A DNA stretch of 64,000 nucleotides from Rugalucina vietnamica (GCA_964017185.1 OZ024875.1:49927986-49991985); one strand, 5' to 3'; counted from the stretch's first letter, positions 31,972-44,689 are shown. Program-made: numbers and translations. The notes: generated by a model not told the origin, from the sequence alone.

Positions 31972-34668
31972 TTTAGTTTGCGAAAGAGTATGTTTCTAGT
32001 TTTGATGTCAGTTTCGGGGGAGTCGATTTATTTTGTATGCACACAAAATAAGCGATTCAGTTGACTCCCTATGGGAAATAGCTGTCCCATCCGAAAAGTT
32101 TTAATACAACGAGCCACGTGACCCAAAATTTTATGTAAGTTGTTGCAGATTTTTTAAAATGTTTAATAAAAATAAAACAGATCCTTTGAGAGCAGTGGAC
32201 ATGAGAAAGGGGACGGGCCATACCAGGCGATTTCCTTTGATACCGTTTCTGTATGTTTTGACCATACCTCTTTGAAATACGTTCTCCAGGTCACAGTTTA
32301 GCCATGCACGAAGTGTGGGAAGAGCAACATCAGACCACCTAAATGTACCATAATCCCTGAAAATAGTAGATTCAATCGGAGAAACCTGTAACCGGAGCTT
32401 CAACCGAGGTCCGACGCAAACGGGACTATACAGCCATAGAAGAGGTTTCAAATTTTGAAATCAAGTGATAAGTTTGTTCGAACGCGTTTTAGGTACTTTT
32501 CGCGGTAACTGCGTACCTGATCTGGTTTAAATGATCTCGACAACTGAATATTGAATTAAACAATACCAATAAGCACGTTCTTGAAGGCGTGGATGTTTGG
32601 GTGTAATGGTGAAAAATGAATAATTGAGCTGAATGCAGATTTTATCTTATTTCAGTTTACTTCTTTTTCGATTTCAGTAGGCAAATATTCGAAAGGGATA
32701 TTATCAAAATACCCGTAATAAAGAAAATCTATGTACATACATGTGAGTGCCATTCAAGTAATCCAATGGAAAGTTGTGTATAAATGTTTCAGTAAGCATG
32801 TGCAAAGGCTCAAAGACGTAGAACGAGTCCGGATGTTGTTGCATGATTTCACCCAGCAAAGAAGAGCCACTGCGCATGTAAGTAAGGATCAAGATGGCTG
32901 TGAAGTTCTGTTCTCCTGGAAAAAAGGAGAAAAATTTTCAATAATAATGTGGAATACTTTTCTTCACTGCTTAACTTTGAATAATGTTCATGTATAACTG
33001 TAAAGACAATTGAGTCAATTTTTGTTTCCACACTATTTGGGTCATATTTTAATCGCACTATATTTGAGACGAATATTTACAATTGCATGTAGCTTTATGA
33101 AAAAATAATTCCAACTTCACTAATTTCCTACATTCTGATTGGTTGTTTATAAGACTTTATACTTCGATAAAAGCAATGCGTAAGAATACTTGATTTTCAC
33201 CTTAAAAACGGCGCGACGTTACGTGATTACGTGACGTTTCCTCGAGGAAACGTTGACGTCACCAAATCTAAACGTCATAAAAACAATGGATGAACGCGTT
33301 TTGAAGGCGTCGAAATGAATATTTGGAATTTTTAATAAACATGGACGCTTTTTCTTTTAATACAACATCGTAAGGTAAGCGTTTTTATCTTCTTGTTGTG
33401 TGTTGAAATTTGACGTTTGAATTTCTAATGTTCCGAGCCCCAGTTCAAAATCGACATGTCTTTCTATCGGCCCAGACGGCGACATTTCCTCCCAAAAGAA
33501 CAATTTTGAATGAAGGGGAGATGTTTTAAAGCTCCCGCTTTTACAGCTTGCCTTTAGGAAGCCAGTTATAGCTTCTATTAATTGCGAGAAGTGAGTTCTG
33601 TGCCTTGGAAATTTTCAAGATGGCTGCCTCATGAAGATCCGTTTTGCTCTATTTTCCTTCCGCTGGCTATAAAAATGAAATCAATGTAAATAAATGCAGT
33701 GTAATGGGACAAAGTTGGAATTATAAGGAATGAATTATTATTTTTGTTGATTTTATCGATGTGTAAACTCAGGCGAATCACTCACAAACTTTTTCATAAA
33801 GCCCTTCGGGCTTTATTTAGTTTGTGAGTGATTCGCCTGAGTTTACACATCGATAAAATCAACAAAAATAAAATTCATTCCTATAACATATTCATGAAGA
33901 ATAATAGCTCGGTAAAACAAAGAGCGTTATGTAATTGTGTGATCCTCTATATAATTCACAGAAATTCGGTCAGACACACAATCGGGCCAATCACATCAGT
34001 TTGTGTTACTGATTATTGACAAATTCAGTACCTGCGACTAGTTTCGGGATGCCATAACTCTGTGGTTGCAAGAAGTCATTCAAATCTTGCTTAAGTTTGT
34101 TACTACCAAGCTGGTTGTAGAAACCTGAAATTTTAAACGATACTAGGTATGGCGATATTTGAAAAGTCACTTTTATAATGCGGTTTGGCATAATTCTTAA
34201 CGTGAGATTATTTCTTAACTGGATTAATTACTTACAAACCTTGCTTACAAACGTTGCCAAAAAAAAAAAAAAAAAATAGATTTGGCAGCCTTCTTCGCAG
34301 CCATCTTGCAATATCCGCTTGTCTAGTTAATAGTTTTGTCCTGTATGCAATTGTGGTCTGACAAACTTGGCAACTCATTTGTTTATTCTCATTCTTTACA
34401 ACACAGTAAACTTTTCTCAGATTTCTGTCAGAGACGACGCCATCGCTATATGTACCACTCGGTCCGAACTCCGTCAAACACTAGTAAATCACTCCCTTAC
34501 CATTGCTTACAATAGCTCATAATTATCTTTAATCGAACAGCCCCTCACCTCCACCCCCACCCCAATCCCAATCAAAATCGCCCTGCGCCCATATCACTTA
34601 CCTATTATCAGAAGGGTAAGGCCCACTGCAGTCAAAAGGTATGGAAGTCTCAGAAAGCGTCTTTTCAT
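31183..34668 (-). CDS. Carbohydrate 6-O-sulfotransferase, paralogue B (five exons)
   Basis: Exons in order: 34668-34602, 34124-34032, 32915-32741, 32356-32268, 31901-31183, giving 380 aa with phases 1, 1, 2, 1. It should be a PAPS-dependent Golgi sulfotransferase. The N-terminus MKRRFLRLPY precedes a hydrophobic anchor (about 8-23). The stem is short, about 30 residues. The PAPS 5' loop is at 66-75 (TYMRSGSSLLGE) and the 3'-phosphate motif at about 219-235 (KILHLVRDPKDTLLSQK). A CLICRQYWQAGKS segment lies near the C-terminus. The last exon starts 27 bases from a 43-base T run (plus strand). It sits 2.5 kb downstream-to-upstream from paralogue A on the same strand, so the cluster most likely arose by tandem duplication. 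The exact substrate is unknown. Confidence 0.88.
31928..31970. repeat. T homopolymer (43 nt)
   Basis: Homopolymer in intron 4 of sulfotransferase B (poly-A on the gene strand). Confidence 0.95.
32385..32525 (-). mobile_element. Very degraded GAGCC-hairpin MITE
   Basis: CCGAGGTCCGACGCAAACGGG and a collapsed stem (CGCGGTAACTGCG) remain. It lies just beyond exon 4 of sulfotransferase B. Confidence 0.5.
33712..33900. repeat. Long foldback palindrome
   Basis: Arms of about 65 bp, including GAATCACTCACAAACT and AGTTTGTGAGTGATTC, meet at the small hairpin AAAGCCCTTCGGGCTTT. AATTCATTCC-type ends suggest a foldback element. In intron 2 of sulfotransferase B. Confidence 0.88.
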
Positions 34669-34757
34669 AGCTGCAACCGGAAACATGTGTGAAGACAGGT
34701 GCTAGCAACAAATTCGAGATGAATTTTGTACTTGGTTGGCTGAATTCGTGTTTTACG

Positions 34758-34956
34758 CCCCAAACAAAGGCGCAGATCAGCGTCGCAGTAACTGCGAGGC
34801 TGATAAGCGCCTTTGTTTTCGCTACACAAATAGTACAATTCCTCTACTTTCTAAATTAAAACTTTCCAGCCTGTAGCCTTCTCCTGTGGTTGTACAGACC
34901 GGTTTGTGTCGTACCTGTTCAGAAACTACTTTGTTGGTTTTCGCATGAGGCGGCTC
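34758..34956 (+). mobile_element. GAGCC-hairpin MITE, 5'-truncated
   Basis: Begins inside the hairpin (CAAACAAAGGCGCAGATCAG). The tip CGTCGCAGTAACTGCGAGG is another variant. Ends CATGAGGCGGCTC. About 90 bp upstream of the sulfotransferase B start codon. Confidence 0.85.
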
Positions 34957-35239
34957 AATTGTTGAGTCTGTATAAGGTGAAGCTGCTTATGTTTAGAACA
35001 ACTTGCTGGTCAGTGCGAACGTTTTCTAGACACAAAGATAATTGCGATCCCTTCGGCAGTTCCTAATTTTTATGCATCTATAGCGCGATGCTATGCATTT
35101 AGTATCACGTGCATCGGTATCACGTGCAAAAATCTGGATCAAGCGCTATGACCAGTCGAAACTGAAATCATCCCTAATATTTAGTTCCCCAGTGCAGTGA
35201 ACAGCTCTGGTGAGAAGATGTGGCAGCCGTTTTAATTCT

Positions 35240-35515
35240 GTTGAAGAATCGTGTAGGCTTTCTACAATGACATGCTTTGTGTTTTGGAGTCGAATTTTTG
35301 TGCTGTTTGAGCCTTATGTACATTATAATATTTTTAGTTAAGTTCGGGTAACTGAGTGGCCGCCTTTTGGCGAATTGCTGCTCACTCGGCATACGATATG
35401 TTTTCTTGCTATAAGTACCTAAGTGTCATTTTAGTTTTTTCCCACCCCTCGGTTTGTGGAGTGGGAATTTCTTTCTGATTGTGCCATTTCCTGATCATTG
35501 CTTACCTGAACTTTT
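35240..35515 (+). repeat. Dispersed repeat, copy 2
   Basis: Counterpart of 1925-2220; shares GTAACTGAGTGGCC and GGAGTGGGAATTTCTTTC. Confidence 0.7.
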
Positions 35516-35715
35516 TCGAACAATTACTGGATTTATGCACGTGCATATATAGTATGCTAAGTATGTAGTATGTAGGTAAAATGCATACCGATCTTGTGTT
35601 GAAATTCCGAAACCAAACATAAATGAACTGTTTGTTTTGTGTCACGGACCATAGACTACACGCTTTCCTCACACTTGTCATTATGCGTGTGTTCGGAGTT
35701 CTCCCAATGGCACCA

Positions 35716-35832
35716 TTGGTTGGTAACATTTGTACCATTGGTACCAATGGCATTACCATTTTTACCATTTGCACCAATTTCTTTACCAATGGTACCCTTG
35801 GTAATTAAATTGGTACAAATGTTACCAACCAA
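35716..35832. repeat. Small hairpin element (TTGGTTGGTAACATTTG ends)
   Basis: TTGGTTGGTAACATTTGTACC is inverted at the right as GGTACAAATGTTACCAACCAA (allowing a short slip). The interior is made of ACCATTGGTACC-type words. Confidence 0.8.
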
Positions 35833-36109
35833 CACACGCTATGTATTAGACTTTCTTTGTTCGAACGACTTCACATGTTCGAAATTGGTTTATGGGCATA
35901 TAAATGTTTGCAAACTGAAAAGACTGTAAACCCATATGGTTGGTCAACTAAAGAGTTTCCGTCCACTGTTGGTGCCCTCCGCCTGCAGTCGCGGCCACGT
36001 TTATATGTGTTAAGTAATAAATATGGCATCCAAGATGGCCACCAAATTTTCAGTAATTCATATAGGCGTCGGGTGACGTCACATATTTACCGCTATAAAT
36101 ATGAATTAA

Positions 36110-36952
36110 GGATGTTCGCTGCCAATGAAAAAGTATTCAAACTTTTTTTCTAACCTCTCTTTTTGTATTCCAAAAGATAAAATAAGACATATGAAATCAA
36201 AATAAATATAGGGTAGTGTGCATTTTTTCAAGCTATAGACCTCTGAATGAGACCTATGAACAACATGTTTGAAAATTAGAAAAATCAATTTAATTTTCAA
36301 TTCTTTCACATATTCCTTCCTGGACAAACAATACGTCACGAATGCTTTCAAAAGCCATTATATTTACGTAGCGCTGACTATTTTGGACTGAAAACAGACA
36401 TAAACGTTCATCTTAAAGTGGACGACAATTTTTTTCGACTATTTAACAACCCTACTTGTTCATATTTTTCGAATAAAAGAAAGAAAAATATAGGGTAGTG
36501 TGCATATAAGAGAGAACCAACAACTTGAAAATCGCCAATTTAAGCCTTTTTTCGGCTGTTTTATTTCTTATACCCCATTTCATAAAACCACCCAAAATTT
36601 TAAAACTGGCACACCAAAGAAAGAAATGCTGATAAAGAAGACCTTGTATACATCTACTTCTGCTAAAATAAACATCAAATCAGTGCAAGTAATTTGAATA
36701 TGTGTAATATTCAAGTTTGATCTACCCTACCCCCTAAATTTTGCCGACACTTAAAATTTTCTGAAAAGTTGCAGAAAATGGAGTAAAAAAATGAAGTTCT
36801 TTATATTGAAAATTTTCATGACTCGTTTAATGCATATCATCAATATGTATTCAAATATAAAATATTAGGAAAATATCTGCAACTGTTTACGAGATGTTCA
36901 ACAAAATAAAAACCGGTAGTTCCGAAATGTCAATTGTTGGCAGCGAACATCC
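36110..36952. mobile_element. TTAA-flanked element (piggyBac/Kolobok-type MITE)
   Basis: GGATGTTCGCTGCCAA at left and TTGGCAGCGAACATCC at right, each bordered by TTAA (36106-36109 and 36953-36956). The word AAATATAGGGTAGTGTGCAT occurs twice inside (near 36206 and 36488). No transposase. Confidence 0.8.
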
Positions 36953-37707
36953 TTAAATATATTTGAACAATAGGAACTGACATACCATTCAGATTTCTAG
37001 ATAACGGTAAATCTCTGACGTCACTCTTATGTGTGTACATAAACGAATACTAAAGTGTGCTTTTTTTTAGCAAAATAACCAGCTCGTTCCAAGGTGGTTG
37101 GTTATACAAATAACATGCGTAGAAACAAAGTTGTTGAGCACAGCATAGTAACAGACAATCTCAACAGTAAGCACGTGAACAAAGAATGGAAGAAAGTTCG
37201 CATAGAAAGCAACTGACAGTCAAGAATAAAAGATGGTTTACAAGATGGCCGTCACTTATGCAGACTGCCATCTGCATAGGTCATAAATAAATCGTGCGAT
37301 TCGCCAAGAAGTTAACTGCTTATTTACTTGTGTTAAAAATAAAGTTATTTTCTTTTCTTTTTCTATGCTGCCCATTGGAATGGTTTGACAATATCCTCAC
37401 CTAGTCTCAGACACTAACAGCCATTTGTTTATGGGGACATCTAAATTATGACCAAATTAAACTTATTTGCTACACAATAATGTATAGGTTACAGTAACAA
37501 ATATTCACAAACCAGTGCCTCTCCTTAAAATCATATTCATATAGGCCCAGAGAACTCGGAAAGTGTATTTTGATTAAACAAAACATGCATATTGGGTCCA
37601 AAATAAAATTGGACTACAACAGTAATAAACATTTTATCCCAACATTTATTTTTGTTTGCTTCAAGCCATAAAGTGAACAAACATCGAAACAGTGAAGATT
37701 CTAAAAT

Positions 37708-37942
37708 GAGCCTGTGCGTGAGAAAACCAACAATCTGCCTATGCGAAAACAAAGACGCAGATCAGCTTCGCGGTAACCGCGAAGCTGATCAGCGCCTTTG
37801 TTTTCGCTACACGGATAGTACAGTCCCTCTTCTTCTTAAATCCAAAATTTCAAGCCTCTAGCCATCTTCTGTGCTTGTACAGCCCGGTTTGTGTCAGACC
37901 TGGTCGGAACCCCAAATTGTTGGTTTTCTCATGCACAGGCTC
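37708..37942 (+). mobile_element. GAGCC-hairpin MITE, GAGCCTGTGCGTG subtype, full copy
   Basis: AAAT is duplicated (37704-37707 and 37943-37946). Perfect tip CTTCGCGGTAACCGCGAAG. Between paralogues B and C. Confidence 0.9.
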
Positions 37943-38433
37943 AAATGTATGCATTCTAACAATAACGATCAACGTTTTATTATTCTCAAAATATGACTTG
38001 TAAAAATATGTAAGACAAACTATCAAAACAACAAGAAAAATCAACATATGCAATATAAAAAAATTAATGCTTTGTTCTCGAACACTCTCTTATGCAGTTA
38101 TTACATACTTTAAAACAGCTGTCCTTATCGAATGCTAAAACGTAAGTCATCTAAAAATTCTCTTAAAACAGTCAGTCAGTTCACAGCACATTAAAACTGC
38201 ACACATATGATTAAAAATTGAGCATTGTAAGATAGTGGAATGTGTAAGTATCTCATTCATCCTCGTACTGAGAAGGAAGACGAAAACCCGCCTGAATATG
38301 GAAAAAAATCTACTTCTGTGGTGATATATACTGATGACTGAAAACATATCGAGGTACCATCCGCGCTGCTCCAGGGATGCGCTCTCCTCGACTGATCTGA
38401 CATCGATTTGCAACCATTTGTGATTCCTATGTA

Positions 38434-39337
38434 TACTGAGCCAAACATATAACGCAACGCGGTTATTGCATGCTTTTCGCATTTTAATGTAAAGTATGAC
38501 GTTCTACCCGACATATGATGGTCAGCAATTACCAATGAATAAATTGGTTACAAAAGTTTTAGATTTCTGGGCATGGGTCACTGAGCTCGAATCTGATTGG
38601 TTAAAACGGTTATTTTGCTGGCATGCGCCACCTGAGAGATTCTGGAAATCAATTTGCACACACATTGCTTCTTTATGGATAGCCCAGTGAGGTTCGATGA
38701 GGCAATTGCAATATGAACTCCATTAGTACCCAAGATTTCAAATCAAAGTTTGCATCATTGAACATTTGACGTTTAATACTGCGCATTCCATTGAACACAA
38801 TAGAAAATGGAGTTAGTGAACAATTCTAATGGCGAATGTTTTTAACGAAACCTTTGTGAAAACATGTTCATTCCTTCATTCAGCATTGTTAGATAACACA
38901 ACAGCGTCCAATTGGTCGGACTGGAACTTCTGTGACAAATGTTACAATCATGTGAGTAAACTTGAATGGTTGGGAGTAAAAATGAGTCTTCAACTCTGTT
39001 TAAAATTGAGCAAAATTGACCCTTTGACTGTAAAATTATTCATTGTCTAAAATAGGGCAGGGGTAACCCTGAAAACCAACAGTAATTTCTAGGGTACGAA
39101 TACACGTCACATGTCGCATTCTGGAAAATCACAATGCATTTGATTTTTTGCCAAGACTCTACCTCTGACAAATGACTAATTTCTGAAGACGCATAACACA
39201 GAATGTTAAAAACATGATCTTATGAGATGGTTCGATCGTCTGGCAATCTTATTCAGTGGAGGAAAAGTTTATTTGATAATGTTCTTATGTATAACAATAA
39301 AAATAAACCGATGTTGCGTTATAAGTTTGGCTCAGTA
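38434..39337. mobile_element. Mariner-type element, long copy (TACTGAGCCAAAC ends)
   Basis: TACTGAGCCAAACATATAACG at left pairs with CGTTATAAGTTTGGCTCAGTA at right. TA lies outside each end. About 400 bp of it is shared with 45157-45550. No transposase frame. It ends about 200 bp beyond the stop of sulfotransferase C and includes an AATAAA on that gene's strand (39268-39273). Confidence 0.75.
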
Positions 39338-39535
39338 TATCAGGAGTCATCTTTGAATAATTGCTGGTATACCCTGATTCGGCACGACCACAGACAATTT
39401 AAAAAAGGGGGCTTATCAACAAATAAAACCAGCATTGGTCTCTTTCCCTCCGACTCTGATGCTAATGTTAAATCTTCCACGCGCAGCATTCGCCTATGAC
39501 GGATATCATTGTATGTAAGATTACTACCAAACCAA

Positions 39536-42345
39536 TCAACCGACTTCTGGCCAAACTGATAATGGGTGTAATACTGAATAGTTCAAATACTTAATACTGT
39601 CTTTGCACAGTATATCGACAATAACCCTGAATTGTGCTGTCATAGTTGTCCGCCATTTTTCCACGTGAGTCTTTGCATCTTTATGTGATTTCCCAACTTG
39701 CCATGGTTCTTGACAAACTTTACACCCTTCCTTTGTTGCATTTCCCGTCAATTTCTTTACATAAGCTTTTATTTTGTCAGTCAATTCAATTCCAGCGAAA
39801 CTGTACATTTCGGTACAAACTTTCTCAGTGTTATATGCAATATCTTCATATAAAACGGGCATAACTCTATTAGAGAAAACTGCATCGCTGTGACTTAATG
39901 ATATATCGTCACTCAGTCTGTAACAGTATCTGGCGGAACAGCGTGCCAGGTCATCTGGAGATCCCTGCCCACACATTGCACGTGCTTTTTGTGACATCAT
40001 CGTGTCTCTAGGGTCACGGATCAGATGGATTATTTTTAGCATCGGGAGTTCCGTCATCAGTCCCTGAATCTGCCTCATCGACACCCGGATTATCTTTAGT
40101 ACTCTGTATTTCGACTTCAGACATGCGTTGCGGAGTTTCAATGCGCAAAGGGCCTGGGCTTTTTCTTTTAGCACCTTAGTCAAACTTTGAACACATTGGG
40201 TAAATACTGCAGTTTTCTGGCCATATCCTAGAAACTGCCTGTCCATTAAAGCTGCAAAGAATAACAAAATATTAATGTAGACACGACTCTCACATCTTAT
40301 TACTGAATGATTTCCATAACGTAGAGTTAGACAAAAGCATAATGCAATAAATCTGATCTTTGAATTATCGTCAACAATTTAATTCTGTATTGTAACATTG
40401 CCAGTAACACCTTTTAATTTACATGTTAATTGCATGAAACATTATATTGACAGAGTTCGTTAAAATTGCAAGTTAAAGATTTCATAAATTGGTATGTATA
40501 TGTTATCTAAACATGTCAATGGTACATTACAGTATCATATCTTCACATATATCCATGGGAACTCATTTGATGAATATAACATAGCAGTAAACTTTAGAGT
40601 AGAGGTTTTTTTTACAACATTAATTACATGTAACAGTGCAGAAGCATGGAACAACTATATGATTAAGGTATTGTTAATCTATCTTTATCTTTACCAAAAA
40701 CATACCTGTACTAATTGACTTTAGAAGTATCATATACACTTACCTCTTTTATAAAGGTTTGTTAAGTCACATGTGAACCAGGATCGTATAGTATGAAGTG
40801 CCACTTCAGTAGTATTATACTTTCCGTATGGTCTGAAAAGCAAAATACTATTTCTTTCAGATTTAGGACGAGAACCGTGGTTTCATGGAAAACTTGTTGC
40901 TCAGTTCTTTCAAAAGTTAGCTACCAATTCAATAGACACTCAATACTTCTATTGGCGAGGAAGGGACAACCCATTTTAAATACATGAACCATACAGAAAA
41001 AAAGTTGAAAAGTTAGTTGAATAAGATAAAAAGTACAGCTGCCGACTTGATTGAAAATATGTGCACGTTGGCAAACATAATATGTCTACGCCTTCTCACA
41101 AAAGTTATATAGATACGACGTGCATGATATGAAATATACGAGTAAAGACCGTGACTTACATTGAAGTACCATTCACAAACTCCATCGGTGATTTTGAATT
41201 AACAACAGATTGAATGAAGTGTAGAGGTTCAAAGACGTAGAAACTATCCGGATGTTGCTGCATTATCTCCCCTGTCAATGACGATCCACTGCGCATGTAC
41301 GTCAGAATTAAGATGGCGGTGAAATTAGCTGCTGAAAAAATGCAATTGCATTATTAATATACAAGGATTTTCTAGTAGTTAAACGGATATATGGTCCGTC
41401 GTTCGCTCTTTTATACTGCAGAAACGGCCCTTCTAATGGTCATGTCACACACAGCATGTCTTTTAGCATTTTACATTCTTTTTTATTAAGAAGTTCTGAG
41501 ATGATAATAATGACATCTGAGACTAGGCGGTATACACTTTCCAAGTATTATAAGCATCTGATAAATACATTAAATTAAAGATTCTAAGAAACAAACATTT
41601 ACCAGGTACACGTTTGGCCTCTACTACGTTATTTGTCCCTGTCATGCTGGCATTTCCTTTTATATCCAGAGGTTTTCTTATCACCACCGACTGGTCCAAT
41701 GGTGCTGCCGTAACGCTGCCATTTGGTGGCCTTAGCGTAACATAGACAACATTGTCTTTCATAGGTACAACTATGGATGCTGCACCATCTAATAACATGT
41801 TGCCATATGGTACTGAAACATGCATGTATTAAAATAATATCAAATATTTAGCTGTATGTACTCCAAGCTTTTTCATTTGTATGTATGCCAATCAGCGTTA
41901 ATCTACCTATTGATAAATAGACGACATTCAAATGTTTATGTTGAATATGGCGTTTATTTCATCGAAAGAAGTGATAAATATTCATATTTCTTAAGTGGTG
42001 AAGCATTTGTTTTATTTCTAAGAAGCTACATTTATACCAACAAGTTTACCAGTCCAAGTTTAAAAATACGTTTGAACACACATACCAATTTACAAGAACA
42101 AAAAACAGAAGAAAAAAATGTGTCTCCGTGGTTTTTGAATGCAAAGTCTGACTAATTCAGTACTGAAAAATCAAATATACTTAAATTCAATTTAGAATAT
42201 GAACCTAGACTTAACAGTAAATTCACATCTCTTGGAATAACTTTATGGATTTATGGGACAACTTACCAACAAGCATGAAGGACAAAACTACAACGACGAG
42301 AACAACGACTAGCGACCTAGTACTTCTTGATATATGCTTGCTCAT
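39536..42345 (-). CDS. Carbohydrate 6-O-sulfotransferase, paralogue C (five exons)
   Basis: Exons in order: 42345-42267, 41812-41603, 41331-41160, 40832-40744, 40251-39536, giving 421 aa with phases 1, 1, 2, 1, as in paralogue B. A PAPS-dependent Golgi sulfotransferase is predicted. The basic head MSKHISRSTR is followed by the anchor SLVVVLVVVVLSFMLV (11-26). The stem (27-97) is longer than in A and B and rich in Val, Pro and Asn. The PAPS 5' loop is at 107-116 (TYMRSGSSLTGE). The 3'-phosphate motif is at about 257-272 (IIHLIRDPRDTMMSQK). CKVCQEPWQVGKS lies near the end. All splice sites are GT-AG with matching phases. Substrate (Gal, GalNAc or GlcNAc) cannot be decided. Confidence 0.9.
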
Positions 42346-42348
42346 TCT

Positions 42349-42392
42349 GCAAATAAATAAATAAATGAATAAATAAATAAATAAATAAATAA
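42349..42392. repeat. (AAAT)n microsatellite
   Basis: AAATAAAT units start immediately upstream of the sulfotransferase C start codon. On the gene strand TTTATTTGCAG precedes the ATG. Confidence 0.9.
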
Positions 42393-42770
42393 AGTTCGGG
42401 TTCGAAAACATTCACAGATAAGCTTGTATAATAAACAAGTAAAATATTGAATTAGTATTCACCAACTGTACTGTATCCGGTGATATATTGGACTGGCATC
42501 CATCTTGGAAGCCATCATTGAATTTAAAAAAAATATCACGCATTCGGTTATTATGAAGAAGGTATCAACTTTTCAGTAAAGGACGCTGAAATAAATAAAT
42601 AAATAGATAAATAAATAAATAAAATCGAAGTTCGGATTAGGATGCATCCATGAAGTAGCTCGTATAGTACATGAGAAGATTATCTGAATATAAGTAAATA
42701 TATTTTAAAACAACAGTTTCGATGATATGCCGAACTGGCATCCATTTTGAATTTCCTGGCTCCATCCTGT
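42352..42770. repeat. Diverged tandem duplication upstream of sulfotransferase C
   Basis: Two blocks each begin with AAATAAATAAAT followed by a TTCGG word and contain GGACTGGCATCCAT or GAACTGGCATCCAT (42491 and 42731). Spacing about 240 bp. Confidence 0.6.
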
Positions 42771-43075
42771 AGCTCGTTTCACGAAGGTCTCTTAGGACAT
42801 ATCTTATGATCAAGACCAATCTTAGGAGTGACTTATGATCTATCTTAAGAAGTTGTGATTTTCTCATAAGATTTATCTCATTTCAAGGTCAAACACACCA
42901 AACAGTTAGTTTCAAGTATTGTTTCAGGTATACACTCTAGACTAACTCAAAGAAAGAAGACCAAGAATGCAATAAAGCGACCACATTATAATTTTAGAGA
43001 AACCATGTTTTTTTTATTCCGAACACTAGATCTACATTAATGTCATTAACTTTTTTTTATGAATGAATTGTATTT

Positions 43076-43076
<1 letters not shown>

Positions 43077-43107
<31 letters not shown>
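43077..43107. repeat. T homopolymer
   Basis: About 30 T, followed by ATTAAAGAAATG. Confidence 0.95.
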
Positions 43108-43109
<2 letters not shown>

Positions 43110-43419
43110 TAAAGAAATGAAATAAAATTTAATTAATTCAGGAGAGGGAGACATAGATTGTCTTCGGTGTTTTGCCTCAGGAATTATAGGCTTTTCGGAG
43201 AAACTATTGGTTTCCAGGCCCGCCGATGTTTCTCCTAGGACGGCCTATGATTCATGAGTAGAGATACCGAAGATAATCAGCGTGTCTTAAGCACAACTTG
43301 CAAACGCGAACGCGTTCCGCGCGAAATTTCGTACGATTATGAATTTTAGACGATACTCTACACACCAACTGATTCATAACATATATACACCACATGACTA
43401 CTTATAATATTACATTTTC

Positions 43420-43503
43420 GCACGCACACACGCACGCTCGCACATTTGCGCACGCACACACGCAGGCACGCACGCACGCACACACACACACACACACACA
43501 CAC
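43420..43503. repeat. (CGCACA)n / (CA)n microsatellite
   Basis: CGCACGCACA units pass into (CA)n. Confidence 0.9.
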
Positions 43504-43703
43504 TATACATACCTTCCCACATTCTAATGAGACTACTTGTAAGTACCTATACCCTAGTACGATCGACTTGTAAGTACCTGTACAATCTAACGTGAGTAGG
43601 TACCTGTACCCTACAGTCTACCTTTACGTATCTGTACCCTACAAAATACAAACTTGCAATACTTATTTAAACATACCCGACATAAGTGCTCACACTTTCG
43701 CAG

Positions 43704-44143
43704 TCACGCCCTTTCGTACGCACATGTAACATACATACGAGTTTTTTTAACTTATACATACCTAACATAAGTACGCACTCTTATCTATATTCCTTCTCAT
43801 ACGCAACGTTATACTTTTACTTTAACATAAATATTTACCCTCATAAACATTGTTTGTTTGTTTTTTTCATTCACACATGTTACCTACATACCTACCTACC
43901 AACCTACCTACCTACATACATACATACGCCCTTTTGTACGCACATGTAACATACATACGAGTTTTTTAACTTATACATACCTAACATAAGTACGCACTCT
44001 TATCTATAGTCATTCTTATACGCAACGTTATACTTTTACTTGAACATAAATATTACTCTCATAAACATTGATTTTTTTTTTCATTCAAACATGTTACCTA
44101 CCTACCTACCCTACCTATCTACCTACCTACATACATACATACA
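43704..44143 (+). repeat. 220-bp tandem duplication
   Basis: ACGCCCTTTCGTACGCACATG at 43706 recurs at 43926 as ACGCCCTTTTGTACGCACATG, and similarity holds through CATACCTACCTACC. Confidence 0.85.
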
Positions 44144-44517
44144 TACATACATACATACATACATACATACATACATACATACATACACACATACCAATGA
44201 AAGGCCTGTATACCCAATACATACATACATACATACATACATACATACCAATGAAAGGCCTGTATACCCAATACATACATACATACATACATACATACAT
44301 ACATACATACATACATACTGTAATACATACATACATACATACATACATACATACATACATACATACATACTGTAATACATACATACTGTAATACATACAT
44401 ACATACATACATACATACATACATACATACTGTAATACATACATACATACATACATACATACATACATACATACTGTAATACATACATACATACATACAT
44501 ACATACATACATACATG
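44120..44517. repeat. (CATA)n microsatellite with interruptions
   Basis: About 400 bp of CATA, broken by two copies of CCAATGAAAGGCCTGTATAC and four of TGTAAT. Open frames here (MYVCMYVC repeats) are artefacts of the four-base period. Confidence 0.95.
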
Positions 44518-44617
44518 GTATCTGAACAATCTAGATGATACTGCCTTTGTAAATCCAGTGTAAATAGTATAAATAGTCAAGTTGTGCACTGGTGTCCGAT
44601 GGGGATGGAGGTGCGGA

Positions 44618-44619
<2 letters not shown>

Positions 44620-44689
<70 letters not shown>
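44620..44689 (+). repeat. Poly-A tract
   Basis: About 70 A with one G at about 44655, read as the tail of the retroposed insert. Confidence 0.9.

Larger units (their letters stand above)
42920..44689 (+). mobile_element. Retroposed insert with poly-A tail and 16-bp target duplication
   Basis: AGTTAGTTTCAAGTAT occurs at 42904-42919 and again at 44689-44704, exactly after a run of about 70 A. A long direct duplication plus terminal poly-A is the mark of target-primed insertion by LINE machinery. The insert is about 1.77 kb. It contains an internal T run, a 220-bp tandem duplication and a long CATA microsatellite. No reverse transcriptase or other coding frame was found, so it may be a retroposed non-coding transcript or a non-autonomous element. 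Confidence 0.7.
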
